Assembly: GCA_035650275.1 (NCBI GenBank)
Contig: DASRHY010000100.1
Location: 1 to 64,000 of the forward strand
Length of the DNA: 64,000 bases
From: DASRHY01 sp035650275
GTDB taxonomy: Bacteria; Actinomycetota; Actinomycetes; Propionibacteriales; Kribbellaceae
Direction of reading: 5' to 3'
The notes beneath the pieces are model-generated. The model was given only the letters and a program-made list of their open reading frames with translations. It was not told the origin of the DNA and did no database searches. Shown here in pieces: positions 15,524 to 23,662 of this stretch (position 1 is its first letter; every line of letters begins with the position of its first letter). The translations under genes and the position numbers were made by a program.

Positions 15524-17313
15524 GCACGACGACGAGCCGGGTCGACCACGGCGACGCCGCGGGTGCGATGTCGACGCTGCGGCAGGGCCTGCGGGTGTCC
15601 CCGGAGCTCACGCAGGGCCTGTGGGTCACGCTGCTGCTCGCGGTGCTGATGACGGCCGGGCGGATCGTGATCCCGATCGCGGTGCAGAAGACCATCGACA
15701 ACGGGCTCAACGCTCCCGGCGGGCCGGATCTGTCGTACGTCGCCTGGATGTGCTTCGCCTGCGCGATCGGAATCCTGCTCACCGGCGGCGCGTCGTACCT
15801 GACCACCGTCCGGCTGGCCCGCAACTCCGAGCGCGGACTGGCCACGATGCGGATCAAGGCGTTCCGGCACGTGCACGACCTGCCGGTGCTGACCCAGAAC
15901 ACCGAGCGACGCGGCGCACTGGTCAGCCGGGTCACGTCCGACGTCGACACGGTCTCGCAGTTCCTGCAGTTCGGCGGGTTCATCTTCCTGGTCAGCATCC
16001 TGCAGATGGCGCTCGCGACCGTGGTGATGTTCGTGTACTCCTGGCAGCTCGCGCTTGTCGTGCTGCTGTGCTTCCTGCCGCTGTTCGCGAGCCTGCGGTA
16101 CATGCAGCGCAAGATGTCCGCGGCGTACGGGGTGGTCCGCAGCAAGGTCGGCGAGATGCTGTCCGCGATCGCCGAGCCGGTCGTCGGTGCGCAGGTGGTG
16201 CGGGCGTACGCGATCGAGGGCCGTACCCAGGACCGGATCGATGCCTCGATCGAGAGCTTCCGGAAGGCGTCCACGAGGGCGCAGACGCTGACCGCGTCGA
16301 CGTTCTCGATCGGCGGTCTCGCGGCCGGGCTGGCGAACGCGGGCGTGCTGGTCGCCGGCGTGCTGCTCGGGCTCGACGGGGAGGCGACGGTCGGCGAGGT
16401 GCTGGCGTTCATGTTCCTCGTCGCGCTGTTCTCGGACCCGGTGCAGATCGCCACCCAGGTGCTGACCGACGCGCAGAGCGCGATCGCCGGCTGGCGCCGG
16501 GTGCTCGGCGTGATCGCGACACCCGCCGACGTGGCCGACCCCGGCCCGGACGGCGTGATGCAGCGGCGCGGACCGATCACGGTCGAGTTCCGCGACGTCG
16601 ACTTCGGCTACCCCGACGGCGAGCTCGTCCTTCACGACGTGAACGTGAAGATCGCACCCCACCGGCGGGTCGCCGTGGTGGGGGAGACCGGCTCAGGCAA
16701 GACCACCTTCGCCAAGCTGCTCACCCGGCTGATGGACCCGGCCTCCGGCGCGGTGCTGCTCGACGGTCTGGACGCCCGGCGGATCGCGTTCACGTCGCTG
16801 CGCGAACGGGTTGTGATGGTGCCGCAGGACGGCTACCTGTTCGACGCCTCGCTCGCCGAGAACGTCCGCTTCGGCCGTCCCTCGGTCACCGACGAGCAGC
16901 TGCTCGACGCCTTCGCCTCGCTCGGCCTGTCCGACTGGCTCGACTCACTGCCCGCGGGCCTGGACTCCCCGGTGGGTCAGCGCGGCGAGTCGCTGTCGGC
17001 CGGCGAGCGCCAGCTGGTCGCGCTGGTCCGCGCCAACATCGCCGATCCCGATCTGCTGGTGCTGGACGAGGCCACGTCCGCGGTCGACCCCGGGACCGAG
17101 GTCCGGCTCAACGCCGCCCTGGAACGCCTCATGACCGGCCGTACGTCGGTCACGATCGCGCACCGGCTGTCCACCGCGGAGGCCGCCGACGAGGTCTTGG
17201 TCTTCGACGCCGGCCGTATCGTCGAACGCGGCCAGCACGCTCAGCTCGTCGCCCGCGGAGGCGTATACGCCCGCCTGCACGCCAGCTGGATCGCCCAACG
17301 CACCGCCCTCTGA
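15520..17313 (+). CDS. ABC exporter subunit 2 (TMD-NBD) with canonical ATP site
   Basis: 597 residues, translationally coupled to subunit 1. The membrane domain holds the usual six helices, and the coupling region reads RVTSDVDTVSQF. The ATPase has Walker A GETGSGKTT, Walker B LLVLDEATS with the catalytic Glu, and H-loop IAHRLST. The signature is LSAGE rather than LSGGQ, so it is this subunit's signature that would face the altered Walker site of subunit 1. The pair resembles the Rv1272c/Rv1273c type of actinobacterial exporters. The next gene is convergent, ten bases away. Confidence 0.92.
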   Translation: MSTTTSRVDHGDAAGAMSTLRQGLRVSPELTQGLWVTLLLAVLMTAGRIVIPIAVQKTIDNGLNAPGGPDLSYVAWMCFACAIGILLTGGASYLTTVRLARNSERGLATMRIKAFRHVHDLPVLTQNTERRGALVSRVTSDVDTVSQFLQFGGFIFLVSILQMALATVVMFVYSWQLALVVLLCFLPLFASLRYMQRKMSAAYGVVRSKVGEMLSAIAEPVVGAQVVRAYAIEGRTQDRIDASIESFRKASTRAQTLTASTFSIGGLAAGLANAGVLVAGVLLGLDGEATVGEVLAFMFLVALFSDPVQIATQVLTDAQSAIAGWRRVLGVIATPADVADPGPDGVMQRRGPITVEFRDVDFGYPDGELVLHDVNVKIAPHRRVAVVGETGSGKTTFAKLLTRLMDPASGAVLLDGLDARRIAFTSLRERVVMVPQDGYLFDASLAENVRFGRPSVTDEQLLDAFASLGLSDWLDSLPAGLDSPVGQRGESLSAGERQLVALVRANIADPDLLVLDEATSAVDPGTEVRLNAALERLMTGRTSVTIAHRLSTAEAADEVLVFDAGRIVERGQHAQLVARGGVYARLHASWIAQRTAL

Positions 17314-17322
17314 CCCGCCGGG

Positions 17323-17970
17323 CTAGGCCCTGATCTCGGCGGACCACGCCGCCATCTCGGACCGCAGCTCCGCGATCTGCTCCGGGTCGGCGCCGTACCG
17401 GGCGAACTCACGGTCGTCGATCCGCTGCACTGAGTCCAGCTGGGCGGCGAAGATCTCACGATCCATCGGCACGACCTCCCGCGCGTCACCGAGCTCGAGC
17501 AGCCGGCCGCGGGAGAACCGGCCGGACCGCAGTGCCTCCCGCACGTCGAGGAAGTCCTTCGCGGCCGCACGGCCGTAGACCGCACCGACCTTGGCGCCGA
17601 TCGCATCGTCGAGGTGCAGCACCGGTCCGACCTCCAGCTGTACGGCGGGTCGGGTCCGGGTGTCCCGGGCGAGATCCACCGCTGTCGCACCGCCGTCCGG
17701 CCGGGTTGCCACGAGCCGGGTGAACTCCGGTGCTCGTCGGACGACCTTCACCTGGTACCCGGCATCCAGGTACGCCGATTCGAGCTCCTGCGTGGCCTGG
17801 TCGAAATCGCACCCGGGCTGGTCGGTGAACAGGTCGACGTCCTCCGACGTCCGCGATCCGATGTCGTGTGCCGCGAGTGCGTACCCGCCGGCCAGCGCGA
17901 ACCCCCGGTCGGCCAGGGCGGCCAGACCGATCCGTGTCAGTCGCTCGTGCGTGGCGTCCGCTATCGCCAT
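17323..17970 (-). CDS. AbiEii-like nucleotidyltransferase, copy 1
   Basis: 215 residues with the AbiEii/DUF1814 nucleotidyltransferase pattern: GGYALAAHDIGSRTSEDVDL at residues 28-47 gives the paired glycines and the metal-binding E/D-x-D (D44, D46), and AAKDFLDVREAL near residue 145 is the later conserved helix. In type IV abortive-infection or toxin-antitoxin systems such enzymes transfer nucleotides to tRNA. ATG 17970 overlaps the end of the upstream small gene by ten bases. It is a paralogue of the gene at 18335-19129. Whether it is a toxin is inference; the AbiEi-type antitoxin is not seen. Confidence 0.8.
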   Translation of the reverse strand: MAIADATHERLTRIGLAALADRGFALAGGYALAAHDIGSRTSEDVDLFTDQPGCDFDQATQELESAYLDAGYQVKVVRRAPEFTRLVATRPDGGATAVDLARDTRTRPAVQLEVGPVLHLDDAIGAKVGAVYGRAAAKDFLDVREALRSGRFSRGRLLELGDAREVVPMDREIFAAQLDSVQRIDDREFARYGADPEQIAELRSEMAAWSAEIRA

Positions 17971-18338
17971 GCGTTGCCCGATCCGAGCGCGGCGAGCTCC
18001 GGGAAGGTGCGGTGCCACAACCGGACGCAGTACCGCGGCAGCGTCAACCGCGGCCAGAGGTCGAGCAGCAGATCCTTGTTCAGGTAACGGACGAGCTCGT
18101 CCCGGGTCGCGGCCTCGCTCAGCACGTGCACATAGCAGGACCGCCGGCTGTCCGGGTCGTTCAGGTCGTACCGCGGGTCCGGTCCCCAGTCGATGTGCAC
18201 CGGCAGCTCGATGACGCCCGTGGCCGGACCGGTCAGCTCGTCGAGCGAGTCGGGCACGACGTACGGGATTCGGGAGCCGAAGCTCTCCGCCGGTCGCGCC
18301 TCGGCTGTCATCCGGTCAGTATCCGGGTCGATGATCAC
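17961..18338 (-). CDS. Conserved small protein coupled to nucleotidyltransferase, copy 1
   Basis: 125 residues from a GTG that overlaps the stop of the upstream nucleotidyltransferase (GTGA). An ATG at 18311 is an alternative start. Segments IPYVVPDSLDELTGP, GVIELP, RYDLNDP and LPRYCVRLWHRTFPEL are nearly repeated in the gene at 19129-19485, so the two are paralogues. I see no helix-turn-helix, membrane helix or signal peptide, and no catalytic motif I know. Each copy stands directly before, and overlaps, a nucleotidyltransferase gene. A partner role such as antitoxin or specificity subunit is plausible but unproven. Confidence 0.75.
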   Translation of the reverse strand: MIIDPDTDRMTAEARPAESFGSRIPYVVPDSLDELTGPATGVIELPVHIDWGPDPRYDLNDPDSRRSCYVHVLSEAATRDELVRYLNKDLLLDLWPRLTLPRYCVRLWHRTFPELAALGSGNAWR

Positions 18339-19129
18339 CGTTCGGTCTGGGGTCCGTCCTGGCCGCGGTCGCGCTCGTACGGCGAGTGTCGCCGGTCGGC
18401 CGCTCCCGCACCGGCCGCCGCCAGGCCGGGCTGCCCGATCTCGGCGACACCGGACTGCGCCAGCCGCAGATTCTCGTCGAGCTCGGGGTTCGCCTGCCTC
18501 GCCCGCACTTCCGCCGCCCAGTTGGTCATCGTGGTCCGCACGGCAGCGATCCGCTCCGGTGAGGCGCCGTACGTGGCGAAGTCCTCGTTGCTGAGCCGGT
18601 TCACCGCGTCGAGCTGATCAGCGAAGAACGAGCGATCGAAGCCGTCGCGCTCGAGCGCGTCGCCGGCCGCAAGGAGCCGCTCCCGCGACCACCCGGAGTC
18701 CATCGCGTCCTGCACATCGAGGAAGTCCTTCGCCTCGGTGCGGTCGTAGATCCCGCGTAGCTTGCCGCCGACCGCGTCGTTGACGTCGAGAACGGGTCCG
18801 ACGTCCATCTCGACAGGCGGTTGGCTGCGGTAGTCGCGCCCCATGTCGATCTCAGTCGTACGGTCGTCGGCGTCGGTCAGTGCGATGTGTGCGAACTGCG
18901 GACCGCGCATCGTGGCGTCCATCCGGTAGCCCGCCGGCTCGTACACCCGCCGCAGATCGTCCACGGCACGGTCGAAGTCGACGTCCTGGTTCGTGAACAG
19001 GTCGATGTCCTGCGACGGGCGCGTCCCGAGCCCGTGCGCGTTGAACGCCTGACCCCCGGACAGCACGAACCCGCGGTCACGCAGCTCCGAGAGAGCCAGG
19101 CGGGTGATCTGCTCGTGCGCCGGATCCAT
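18335..19129 (-). CDS. AbiEii-like nucleotidyltransferase, copy 2, with C-terminal extension
   Basis: 264 residues. GGQAFNAHGLGTRPSQDIDL at residues 25-44 carries the nucleotidyltransferase glycines and D41/D43; EAKDFLDVQDAMDSG near residue 130 matches copy 1. Compared with copy 1 there are about 50 extra residues at the C-terminus, rich in Ala, Gly, Asp and Arg and probably disordered. ATG 19129 overlaps the stop of the upstream small gene (TGATG context), and its own stop overlaps the start of the next, so all four genes form one tightly coupled operon. Confidence 0.8.
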   Translation of the reverse strand: MDPAHEQITRLALSELRDRGFVLSGGQAFNAHGLGTRPSQDIDLFTNQDVDFDRAVDDLRRVYEPAGYRMDATMRGPQFAHIALTDADDRTTEIDMGRDYRSQPPVEMDVGPVLDVNDAVGGKLRGIYDRTEAKDFLDVQDAMDSGWSRERLLAAGDALERDGFDRSFFADQLDAVNRLSNEDFATYGASPERIAAVRTTMTNWAAEVRARQANPELDENLRLAQSGVAEIGQPGLAAAGAGAADRRHSPYERDRGQDGPQTER

Positions 19130-19485
19130 CACTGCCACGGGCCACCCGCCCCGATCGCGGCGAGCTCGGGGAATCGTTCGTGCCAGCGCCGGACGCAGTA
19201 GCGCGGTAGGTGCAGCTGCGGCCAGAGCCATCGCAACATGTCCCGGTTGAGATATGTCGTGAGGTCCTCGGCGGTGGTCGCGTCGCTGATCACCCGGACG
19301 TACAGCGAGACCCTGCTGCTCGGGTCATCTAGGTCGTACCGTCGCCCGGTCGGCTCGATGCCGCGTGGAAGCTCGATCACCCCGGAGGTCGGTCCGGTGA
19401 GGTCGTCGAGCGAGTCCGGCACCACGTACGGGATCCGGCTCGCGTAGCTGTCACCGGGCTCTGCCAGCCCACTGCTGTCGTTCAC
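19129..19485 (-). CDS. Conserved small protein coupled to nucleotidyltransferase, copy 2
   Basis: 118 residues, first gene of the four-gene operon. It shares RIPYVVPDSLDDLTGP, GVIELP, RYDLDDP, TYLNRDMLRWLWP and LPRYCVRRWHERFPELA with copy 1. Start chosen at GTG 19485, where the product matches the beginning of copy 1; a much longer open frame upstream overlaps the HesB and hisI genes on the other strand and is not believable. No promoter was identified in the 177 bases up to the HesB-like gene. Function unknown. Confidence 0.75.
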   Translation of the reverse strand: MNDSSGLAEPGDSYASRIPYVVPDSLDDLTGPTSGVIELPRGIEPTGRRYDLDDPSSRVSLYVRVISDATTAEDLTTYLNRDMLRWLWPQLHLPRYCVRRWHERFPELAAIGAGGPWQ

Positions 19486-19662
19486 CCGTTCATTGTCGCC
19501 GATCACGAGGCCAGGCCGGCCGGCGGCGACCAGACCTGTCGACTGACGGATTGTAAGAGGTGTGGTCTCGGATCGTGGACGCCTCTGAGCGGCAGATGTT
19601 TGCCCCAGGGCACATCGGGCATGGACCCAGCGACCATGGACTCGATCGACGAAGGAGAGCTT

Positions 19663-19983
19663 GTGCTCACCCTCACCGAGAACGCGACCACCGTCATCAA
19701 GAGCATCACCGGCGCCGATGCGACGCCGAGCGAGGCCGGGGTACGGATCTCGCAGCAGGACCCATCGACCGCGCAGCTGGCGCTCAACACCGCCGAGGCC
19801 CCGATGCCGGGGGACGCTGTGGTGGAAGAGCAGGGCGCGCGCGTGTTCCTCGATAGCAGTGCGGCCGACACGCTGGACGACAAGGTGCTGGACGCCTCGG
19901 TCGACCCGCAGGGCGCGGTGGAGTTCACCGTGATCCCGCAGGCCGGCATGCCGAGCCCGAACGGGCAGCAGCCGCCGAGCTGA
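19663..19983 (+). CDS. HesB/IscA-fold protein lacking cysteines
   Basis: 106 residues. LTLTENATTVIKSI, AGVRIS, GDAVVEEQGARVFLDSSAADTLDDKVLDA follow the strand and helix order of HesB/IscA A-type iron-sulphur carriers. Yet the protein has no cysteine at all, so the three cluster ligands of IscA are missing. It cannot hold a cluster in the usual way. GTG 19663 has GAAGGAGAG upstream, and the open frame before it is not used. An imperfect hairpin at 20001-20060 follows as a probable terminator. Such cysteine-free members are common in actinobacteria and of unknown role. Confidence 0.75.
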   Translation: MLTLTENATTVIKSITGADATPSEAGVRISQQDPSTAQLALNTAEAPMPGDAVVEEQGARVFLDSSAADTLDDKVLDASVDPQGAVEFTVIPQAGMPSPNGQQPPS

Positions 19984-20000
19984 GCAGTAAGCAGGCCTAC

Positions 20001-20060
20001 AGCAGGTCCGGACAAACCAGTTGCCGTGGACAACGGTCGGCTGGTCTAGTCCGGCCTGCA
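20001..20060. terminator. Imperfect hairpin after the HesB-like gene
   Basis: Bases 20001-20020 pair imperfectly with 20041-20060 around a 20-base loop; the best block is GTCCGG/CCGGAC. There is no T-run, which is usual in this GC range. The loop contains TGGACAAC, also seen in the 36-nt repeat family, which may be chance. It would separate the HesB-like gene from the hisI-trp operon. Confidence 0.5.
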
Positions 20061-20106
20061 GCTGGTTGCTGAGCACGGCCGGTGGGGAGCACCCGCGCCG
20101 ATCGGG

Positions 20107-20112
20107 GACAAT
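20107..20112 (+). promoter_or_regulatory. -10 box GACAAT for leaderless hisI-trp operon
   Basis: GACAAT ends six bases before the hisI GTG. There is no leader, so no room for a trp leader peptide or T-box attenuator ahead of hisI and trpE; any control must act on initiation or on the enzymes. Confidence 0.5.
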
Positions 20113-20118
20113 GGCGCG

Positions 20119-20460
20119 GTGACTCCAGCAGTGATCGAGGACCTGAGGTTCGACGCCGCCGGCCTGATCCCGGCCGTCGTCCAGCAGTACGACACGCACG
20201 AGGTGCTGATGGTCGGCTGGATGGACGCGGAGGCGGTCCGGCGTACGTCGACGTCGGGGCGGACCACGTTCTGGTCCCGCAGCCGGCAGCAGTACTGGGT
20301 GAAGGGCGAGACCAGCGGGCATCGCCAGCACGTCAAGCAGGTGCTGGTGGACTGCGACGCGGACACCCTGCTGGTGCTGGTGGACCAGGAGGGCCCGGCC
20401 TGCCACACCGGCACCCGGAGCTGTTTCGAGCACGGCCAGATCGAGGTGACCGGCCCGTGA
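20119..20460 (+). CDS. hisI: Phosphoribosyl-AMP cyclohydrolase HisI
   Basis: 113 residues, a stand-alone HisI without the HisE domain, as in other actinobacteria. It opens the purine ring of phosphoribosyl-AMP in the third step of histidine synthesis. The magnesium site DCDAD and the zinc cysteines in GPACHTGTRSCF are present, with VLMVGWMD near the N-terminus. The GTG start follows a -10 box by six bases. The stop overlaps the trpE start (GTGA), tying histidine and tryptophan synthesis together. Confidence 0.95.
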   Translation: MTPAVIEDLRFDAAGLIPAVVQQYDTHEVLMVGWMDAEAVRRTSTSGRTTFWSRSRQQYWVKGETSGHRQHVKQVLVDCDADTLLVLVDQEGPACHTGTRSCFEHGQIEVTGP

Positions 20461-21950
20461 CGGCGACGCCGGACCTGGAGACGTTCCGCGAGTACGCCAA
20501 GGACCGCCGCGTCATCCCGGTCACGCGGCGGCTGCTCGCGGACGCGGAGACGCCGATCGGGGTGTATGGCAAGCTCGCCGCGGAGCGCCCCGGCACGTTC
20601 CTGCTGGAGTCCGCGGAGCACGGCGGGGTGTGGTCCCGATACTCGTTCGTCGGCGTCCGGTCGGCCGCCACGCTCACCGAGCGGGACGGCCAGGCGATCT
20701 GGACCGGGCACCCGCCGGTCGGCCTGCCGGACCACGGCGACCCGCTGCGGGCGCTGCGGGAGACGGTGGAGATCCTGCACACCCCGCGGCTGCCCGGGCT
20801 GCCGCCGCTCACCGGCGGCATGGTGGGCTTTCTCGGGTACGACGCGGTGCGGCGGCTGGAACGGTTGCCCGACACAACGACCGACGACCTGGGCCTGCCC
20901 GAGCTGACGTTCCTGTTCGCCACCGACCTGGCCGCGCTGGACCACGAGACCGGCGAGATCTGGCTGATCGCGAACGCGGTCAACTGGGACGACTCCGACG
21001 AGCGTGTGGACGAGGCCTGGGCCGACGCAGTCAGCCGGCTGGACGCGATGCAGGCCGACCTGGCACAGCCGACCCCGTCGTACGTCGTGCATGCCGACCG
21101 GCAGGCGCGGCTCGAGCCGGTCCGGCAGCGGTCGAGTGCCGAGTACCGCGAGGCGGTCGAGCATGCGAAGGAGGAGATCCGGGCCGGTGAGGCCTTCCAG
21201 ATCGTGGTGTCACAGCGGTTCGAGCTGGCCAGCAGCGCCAGTGCGCTGGACATCTACCGGGTGCTGCGGTTCTCCAACCCGAGCCCGTACATGTACCTGG
21301 TCCGGCTGGACGGGTTCGACATCGTCGGCTCCAGCCCGGAGGCGCTGGTGAAGGTCACCGACGGCAAGGTGATCCTGCACCCGATCGCCGGCACCCGGCG
21401 GCGCGGCACCACGCCGGAGGAGGACCACGCGCTGGAGCAGGAGCTGCGCGCCGACCTCAAGGAACGCGCCGAGCACCTGATGCTGGTCGACCTGGGCCGC
21501 AACGACGTCGGCCGGGTCTGTGCCCCCGGCACGGTCGAGGTGGTCGACTTCATGGACGTCCGCCGGTACAGCCACGTGATGCACCTGGAGTCGACCGTCA
21601 CCGGCACGCTGGCGGCCGGGCGGACCGCGTTCGACGCGCTCACCGCGGCGTTCCCGGCCGGCACCCTGTCCGGTGCGCCGAAGCCGCGGGCGATGGAGAT
21701 CATCGACAAGCTCGAAGTGAGCCGGCGCGGCGTGTACGGCGGCGTCGTCGGGTACCTGGACTTCGCCGGCGACGCCGACACCGCGATCGCGATCCGCACC
21801 GCGGTGCTGCGCGCCGGCACGGCGTACGTGCAGGCCGGCGCGGGCATCGTCGCGGACTCGGACCCGGTCGCCGAGGACCTGGAGTGCCAGACGAAGGCCG
21901 CCGCGGTGCTGTCCGCGATCGCCGTCGCCGAGACCTTCGACCAGATCTGA
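20457..21950 (+). CDS. trpE: Anthranilate synthase component I
   Basis: 497 residues. It makes anthranilate from chorismate with ammonia from TrpG, which is not in the window. The feedback element LLES near residue 43 predicts inhibition by tryptophan. The chorismate site includes VVSQRFE, SSPEALVKV, HPIAGTRRRG, LVDLGRNDVGRV and AGIVADSDP. The GTG start overlaps hisI, and its TGA overlaps the ATG of the next gene. The longer open frame upstream is the shadow of hisI. Confidence 0.97.
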   Translation: MTATPDLETFREYAKDRRVIPVTRRLLADAETPIGVYGKLAAERPGTFLLESAEHGGVWSRYSFVGVRSAATLTERDGQAIWTGHPPVGLPDHGDPLRALRETVEILHTPRLPGLPPLTGGMVGFLGYDAVRRLERLPDTTTDDLGLPELTFLFATDLAALDHETGEIWLIANAVNWDDSDERVDEAWADAVSRLDAMQADLAQPTPSYVVHADRQARLEPVRQRSSAEYREAVEHAKEEIRAGEAFQIVVSQRFELASSASALDIYRVLRFSNPSPYMYLVRLDGFDIVGSSPEALVKVTDGKVILHPIAGTRRRGTTPEEDHALEQELRADLKERAEHLMLVDLGRNDVGRVCAPGTVEVVDFMDVRRYSHVMHLESTVTGTLAAGRTAFDALTAAFPAGTLSGAPKPRAMEIIDKLEVSRRGVYGGVVGYLDFAGDADTAIAIRTAVLRAGTAYVQAGAGIVADSDPVAEDLECQTKAAAVLSAIAVAETFDQI

Positions 21951-22480
21951 TGCGCAGCCAGCGACTGGTCGACGCCCTGGTGCTGCTGGCACTCGCGGCC
22001 GTCGGCGCGTCGGCGTACCTGACGTGGGTCCGGGCGGACCCCGGGGAGGGCCGGGCGGTCGTCGAGCTGAGCGGGTACGACGTGTCGCGGGCGCCGGTGA
22101 CGATGGCGGTGGCCTCGCTGGTCGCGGTCGTCGTTCTGCGACTGGCCGGTACCGGAATGCGCCGGGTGCTGTGCGCGCTGATCGCCGCGATGGGCGCCGC
22201 GACCGGTGCCGTCGCGCTCGCGACCCGGCCGGACGCCGCGGAGCTGGCGCGGCTGCGGCCGCAGCTCAGCACGGTGCTCACCGACCATGTCGAGGTGTCG
22301 GCCGGACCGGCTCCGTGGTTCGCGCTGGTGGGCGGGATCGCCTTGCTGGCGGCGGGTCTGATCGGTGTGGCGACCGCACACCAGTGGCGCCGTCCGACCG
22401 CGCGCTACGACCGCGATCCGGTGACCACGCCCGAGGACCAGTGGAAGGCGATCGACAAAGGACAGGACCCCACGATCTGA
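21950..22480 (+). CDS. Trp biosynthesis-associated membrane protein (TIGR02234)
   Basis: 176 residues with four hydrophobic helices near residues 7-23, 45-60, 68-85 and 115-135 and a charged tail. The position between trpE and trpC and the layout match the TIGR02234 family found only in actinobacterial trp operons. Its biochemical role is unknown. It is coupled to trpE by an overlap of one base (TGATG). Identification rests on context and hydropathy more than on motifs. Confidence 0.75.
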   Translation: MRSQRLVDALVLLALAAVGASAYLTWVRADPGEGRAVVELSGYDVSRAPVTMAVASLVAVVVLRLAGTGMRRVLCALIAAMGAATGAVALATRPDAAELARLRPQLSTVLTDHVEVSAGPAPWFALVGGIALLAAGLIGVATAHQWRRPTARYDRDPVTTPEDQWKAIDKGQDPTI

Positions 22481-22533
22481 TCGCAGGGCCTTACGACACA
22501 ATGGGGCGATACGACCTGAGGGAGCACCGGACC

Positions 22534-22830
22534 ATGAACGACACAGCCGACCCGCACGCGGACGGTGGCCACGGCAGCCTGCACGGGAACACCCCGGCGG
22601 CATGGACCGCGGTCACGATCATCCTCGGCGCCTTCACCCTCGGCGCGATCGCGATAGTGCTCGGTCCGAACTGGGTGTTGTTCTGGATCTCGGTCGGTAT
22701 CGCGGTCGTCGGTGCCCTGGTCGGCAAGGTGATGCAGCTGATGGGCTTCGGTGCCCCCGTGAGCGAGGACACCGGCATCGGCAGCGACGGCCCGAAGACC
22801 GGTGCCGCGAGCTCGGACGCGCGCGGCTGA
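22534..22830 (+). CDS. HGxxPAAW-motif small membrane protein
   Basis: 98 residues. The motif HGNTPAAWTAV near residue 17 names the family; two hydrophobic helices follow (AVTIILGAFTLGAIAIVLG and LFWISVGIAVVGALVG), then a short polar tail. It regularly stands between trpE and trpC in actinobacteria. ATG 22534 is preferred because GAGGGAG lies eight bases upstream; ATG 22501 is in frame. CACAAT/TACGAC at 22492-22504 could be an internal promoter. Function unknown. Confidence 0.8.
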   Translation: MNDTADPHADGGHGSLHGNTPAAWTAVTIILGAFTLGAIAIVLGPNWVLFWISVGIAVVGALVGKVMQLMGFGAPVSEDTGIGSDGPKTGAASSDARG

Positions 22831-22840
22831 GGACGTGCAG

Positions 22841-23647
22841 ATGACAGTCCTGGACGACATTCTGGAGGGGGTCCGTGAGGATCTCGCGGCGCGGCAGGCC
22901 GAGGTCACCCTCGACGACCTGAAGCGTGACGCGCACCGGATGCCCGACGCGAAGGACCCGATGCCCGCCTTCCGCGGTGACGGCATCTCGGTGATCGCGG
23001 AAGTGAAGCGATCCAGCCCGTCGAAGGGCGAGCTCGCCGAGATCAACGACCCGGCCGCGCTCGCGGTGGAGTACTGCGGCGGCGGTGCGGCCGCGATCAG
23101 CGTGCTGACCGAGCAGCGCCGTTTCAACGGCACCCTTGACGACCTGCGTGCGGTCCGCAGCCGGGTCGACGTACCGGTGCTCCGCAAGGACTTCATCGTG
23201 TCGTCGTACCAGCTGTGGGAGGCGCGTGCCGCGGGCGCCGACATGGCGCTGCTGATCGTCGCCGCGCTCGAGCAGGAGGCACTGGTCTCGCTGATCGAGC
23301 GGGCGGTGTCGATCGGCCTGACGCCGCTGGTCGAGGTGCACGACGAGGAGGAGGCGCGCCGGGCCGAGGACGCCGGCGCGACCCTGGTCGGCGTCAACAA
23401 CCGGAACCTGAAGACGCTGGAGGTGGACCGGACGACGTTCGCCCGGGTCGCCCCGGTGCTGTCCGACCGCGTGGTCAAGGTCGCCGAGTCCGGTGTCCGC
23501 GGCCCGCACGATGTGATCGAGTTCGCTCGCGCCGGGGCCGATGTCGTCCTCGTCGGAGAGACCCTGGTGACCGGCCGCGATCCGCGCGCCTCGGTCGCCG
23601 ACCTGGTCGCTGCGGGGTCGCACCCCGCGATCCAGCAGCGCCACTAG
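22841..23647 (+). CDS. trpC: Indole-3-glycerol-phosphate synthase
   Basis: 268 residues. It closes the indole ring from CdRP. IAEVKRSSPSKGEL holds the first catalytic lysine and phosphate site, VPVLRKDFIV the second lysine, LVGVNNRNLKT and VAESGVRGPHD the later strands of the TIM barrel. ATG 22841 has TGAGGA about eight bases upstream; the frame is open further but without a better site. trpB follows after 15 bases. trpD is not in the window. Confidence 0.97.
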   Translation: MTVLDDILEGVREDLAARQAEVTLDDLKRDAHRMPDAKDPMPAFRGDGISVIAEVKRSSPSKGELAEINDPAALAVEYCGGGAAAISVLTEQRRFNGTLDDLRAVRSRVDVPVLRKDFIVSSYQLWEARAAGADMALLIVAALEQEALVSLIERAVSIGLTPLVEVHDEEEARRAEDAGATLVGVNNRNLKTLEVDRTTFARVAPVLSDRVVKVAESGVRGPHDVIEFARAGADVVLVGETLVTGRDPRASVADLVAAGSHPAIQQRH

Positions 23648-23662
23648 CTCCCTAGGGACGAG

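Noticed and set aside
19984..20118. trp leader peptide, attenuator or T-box ahead of hisI-trpE
   Set aside because: The -10 box is six bases before hisI, so no leader RNA exists; the hairpin there lies upstream of the start site and belongs to the preceding gene.
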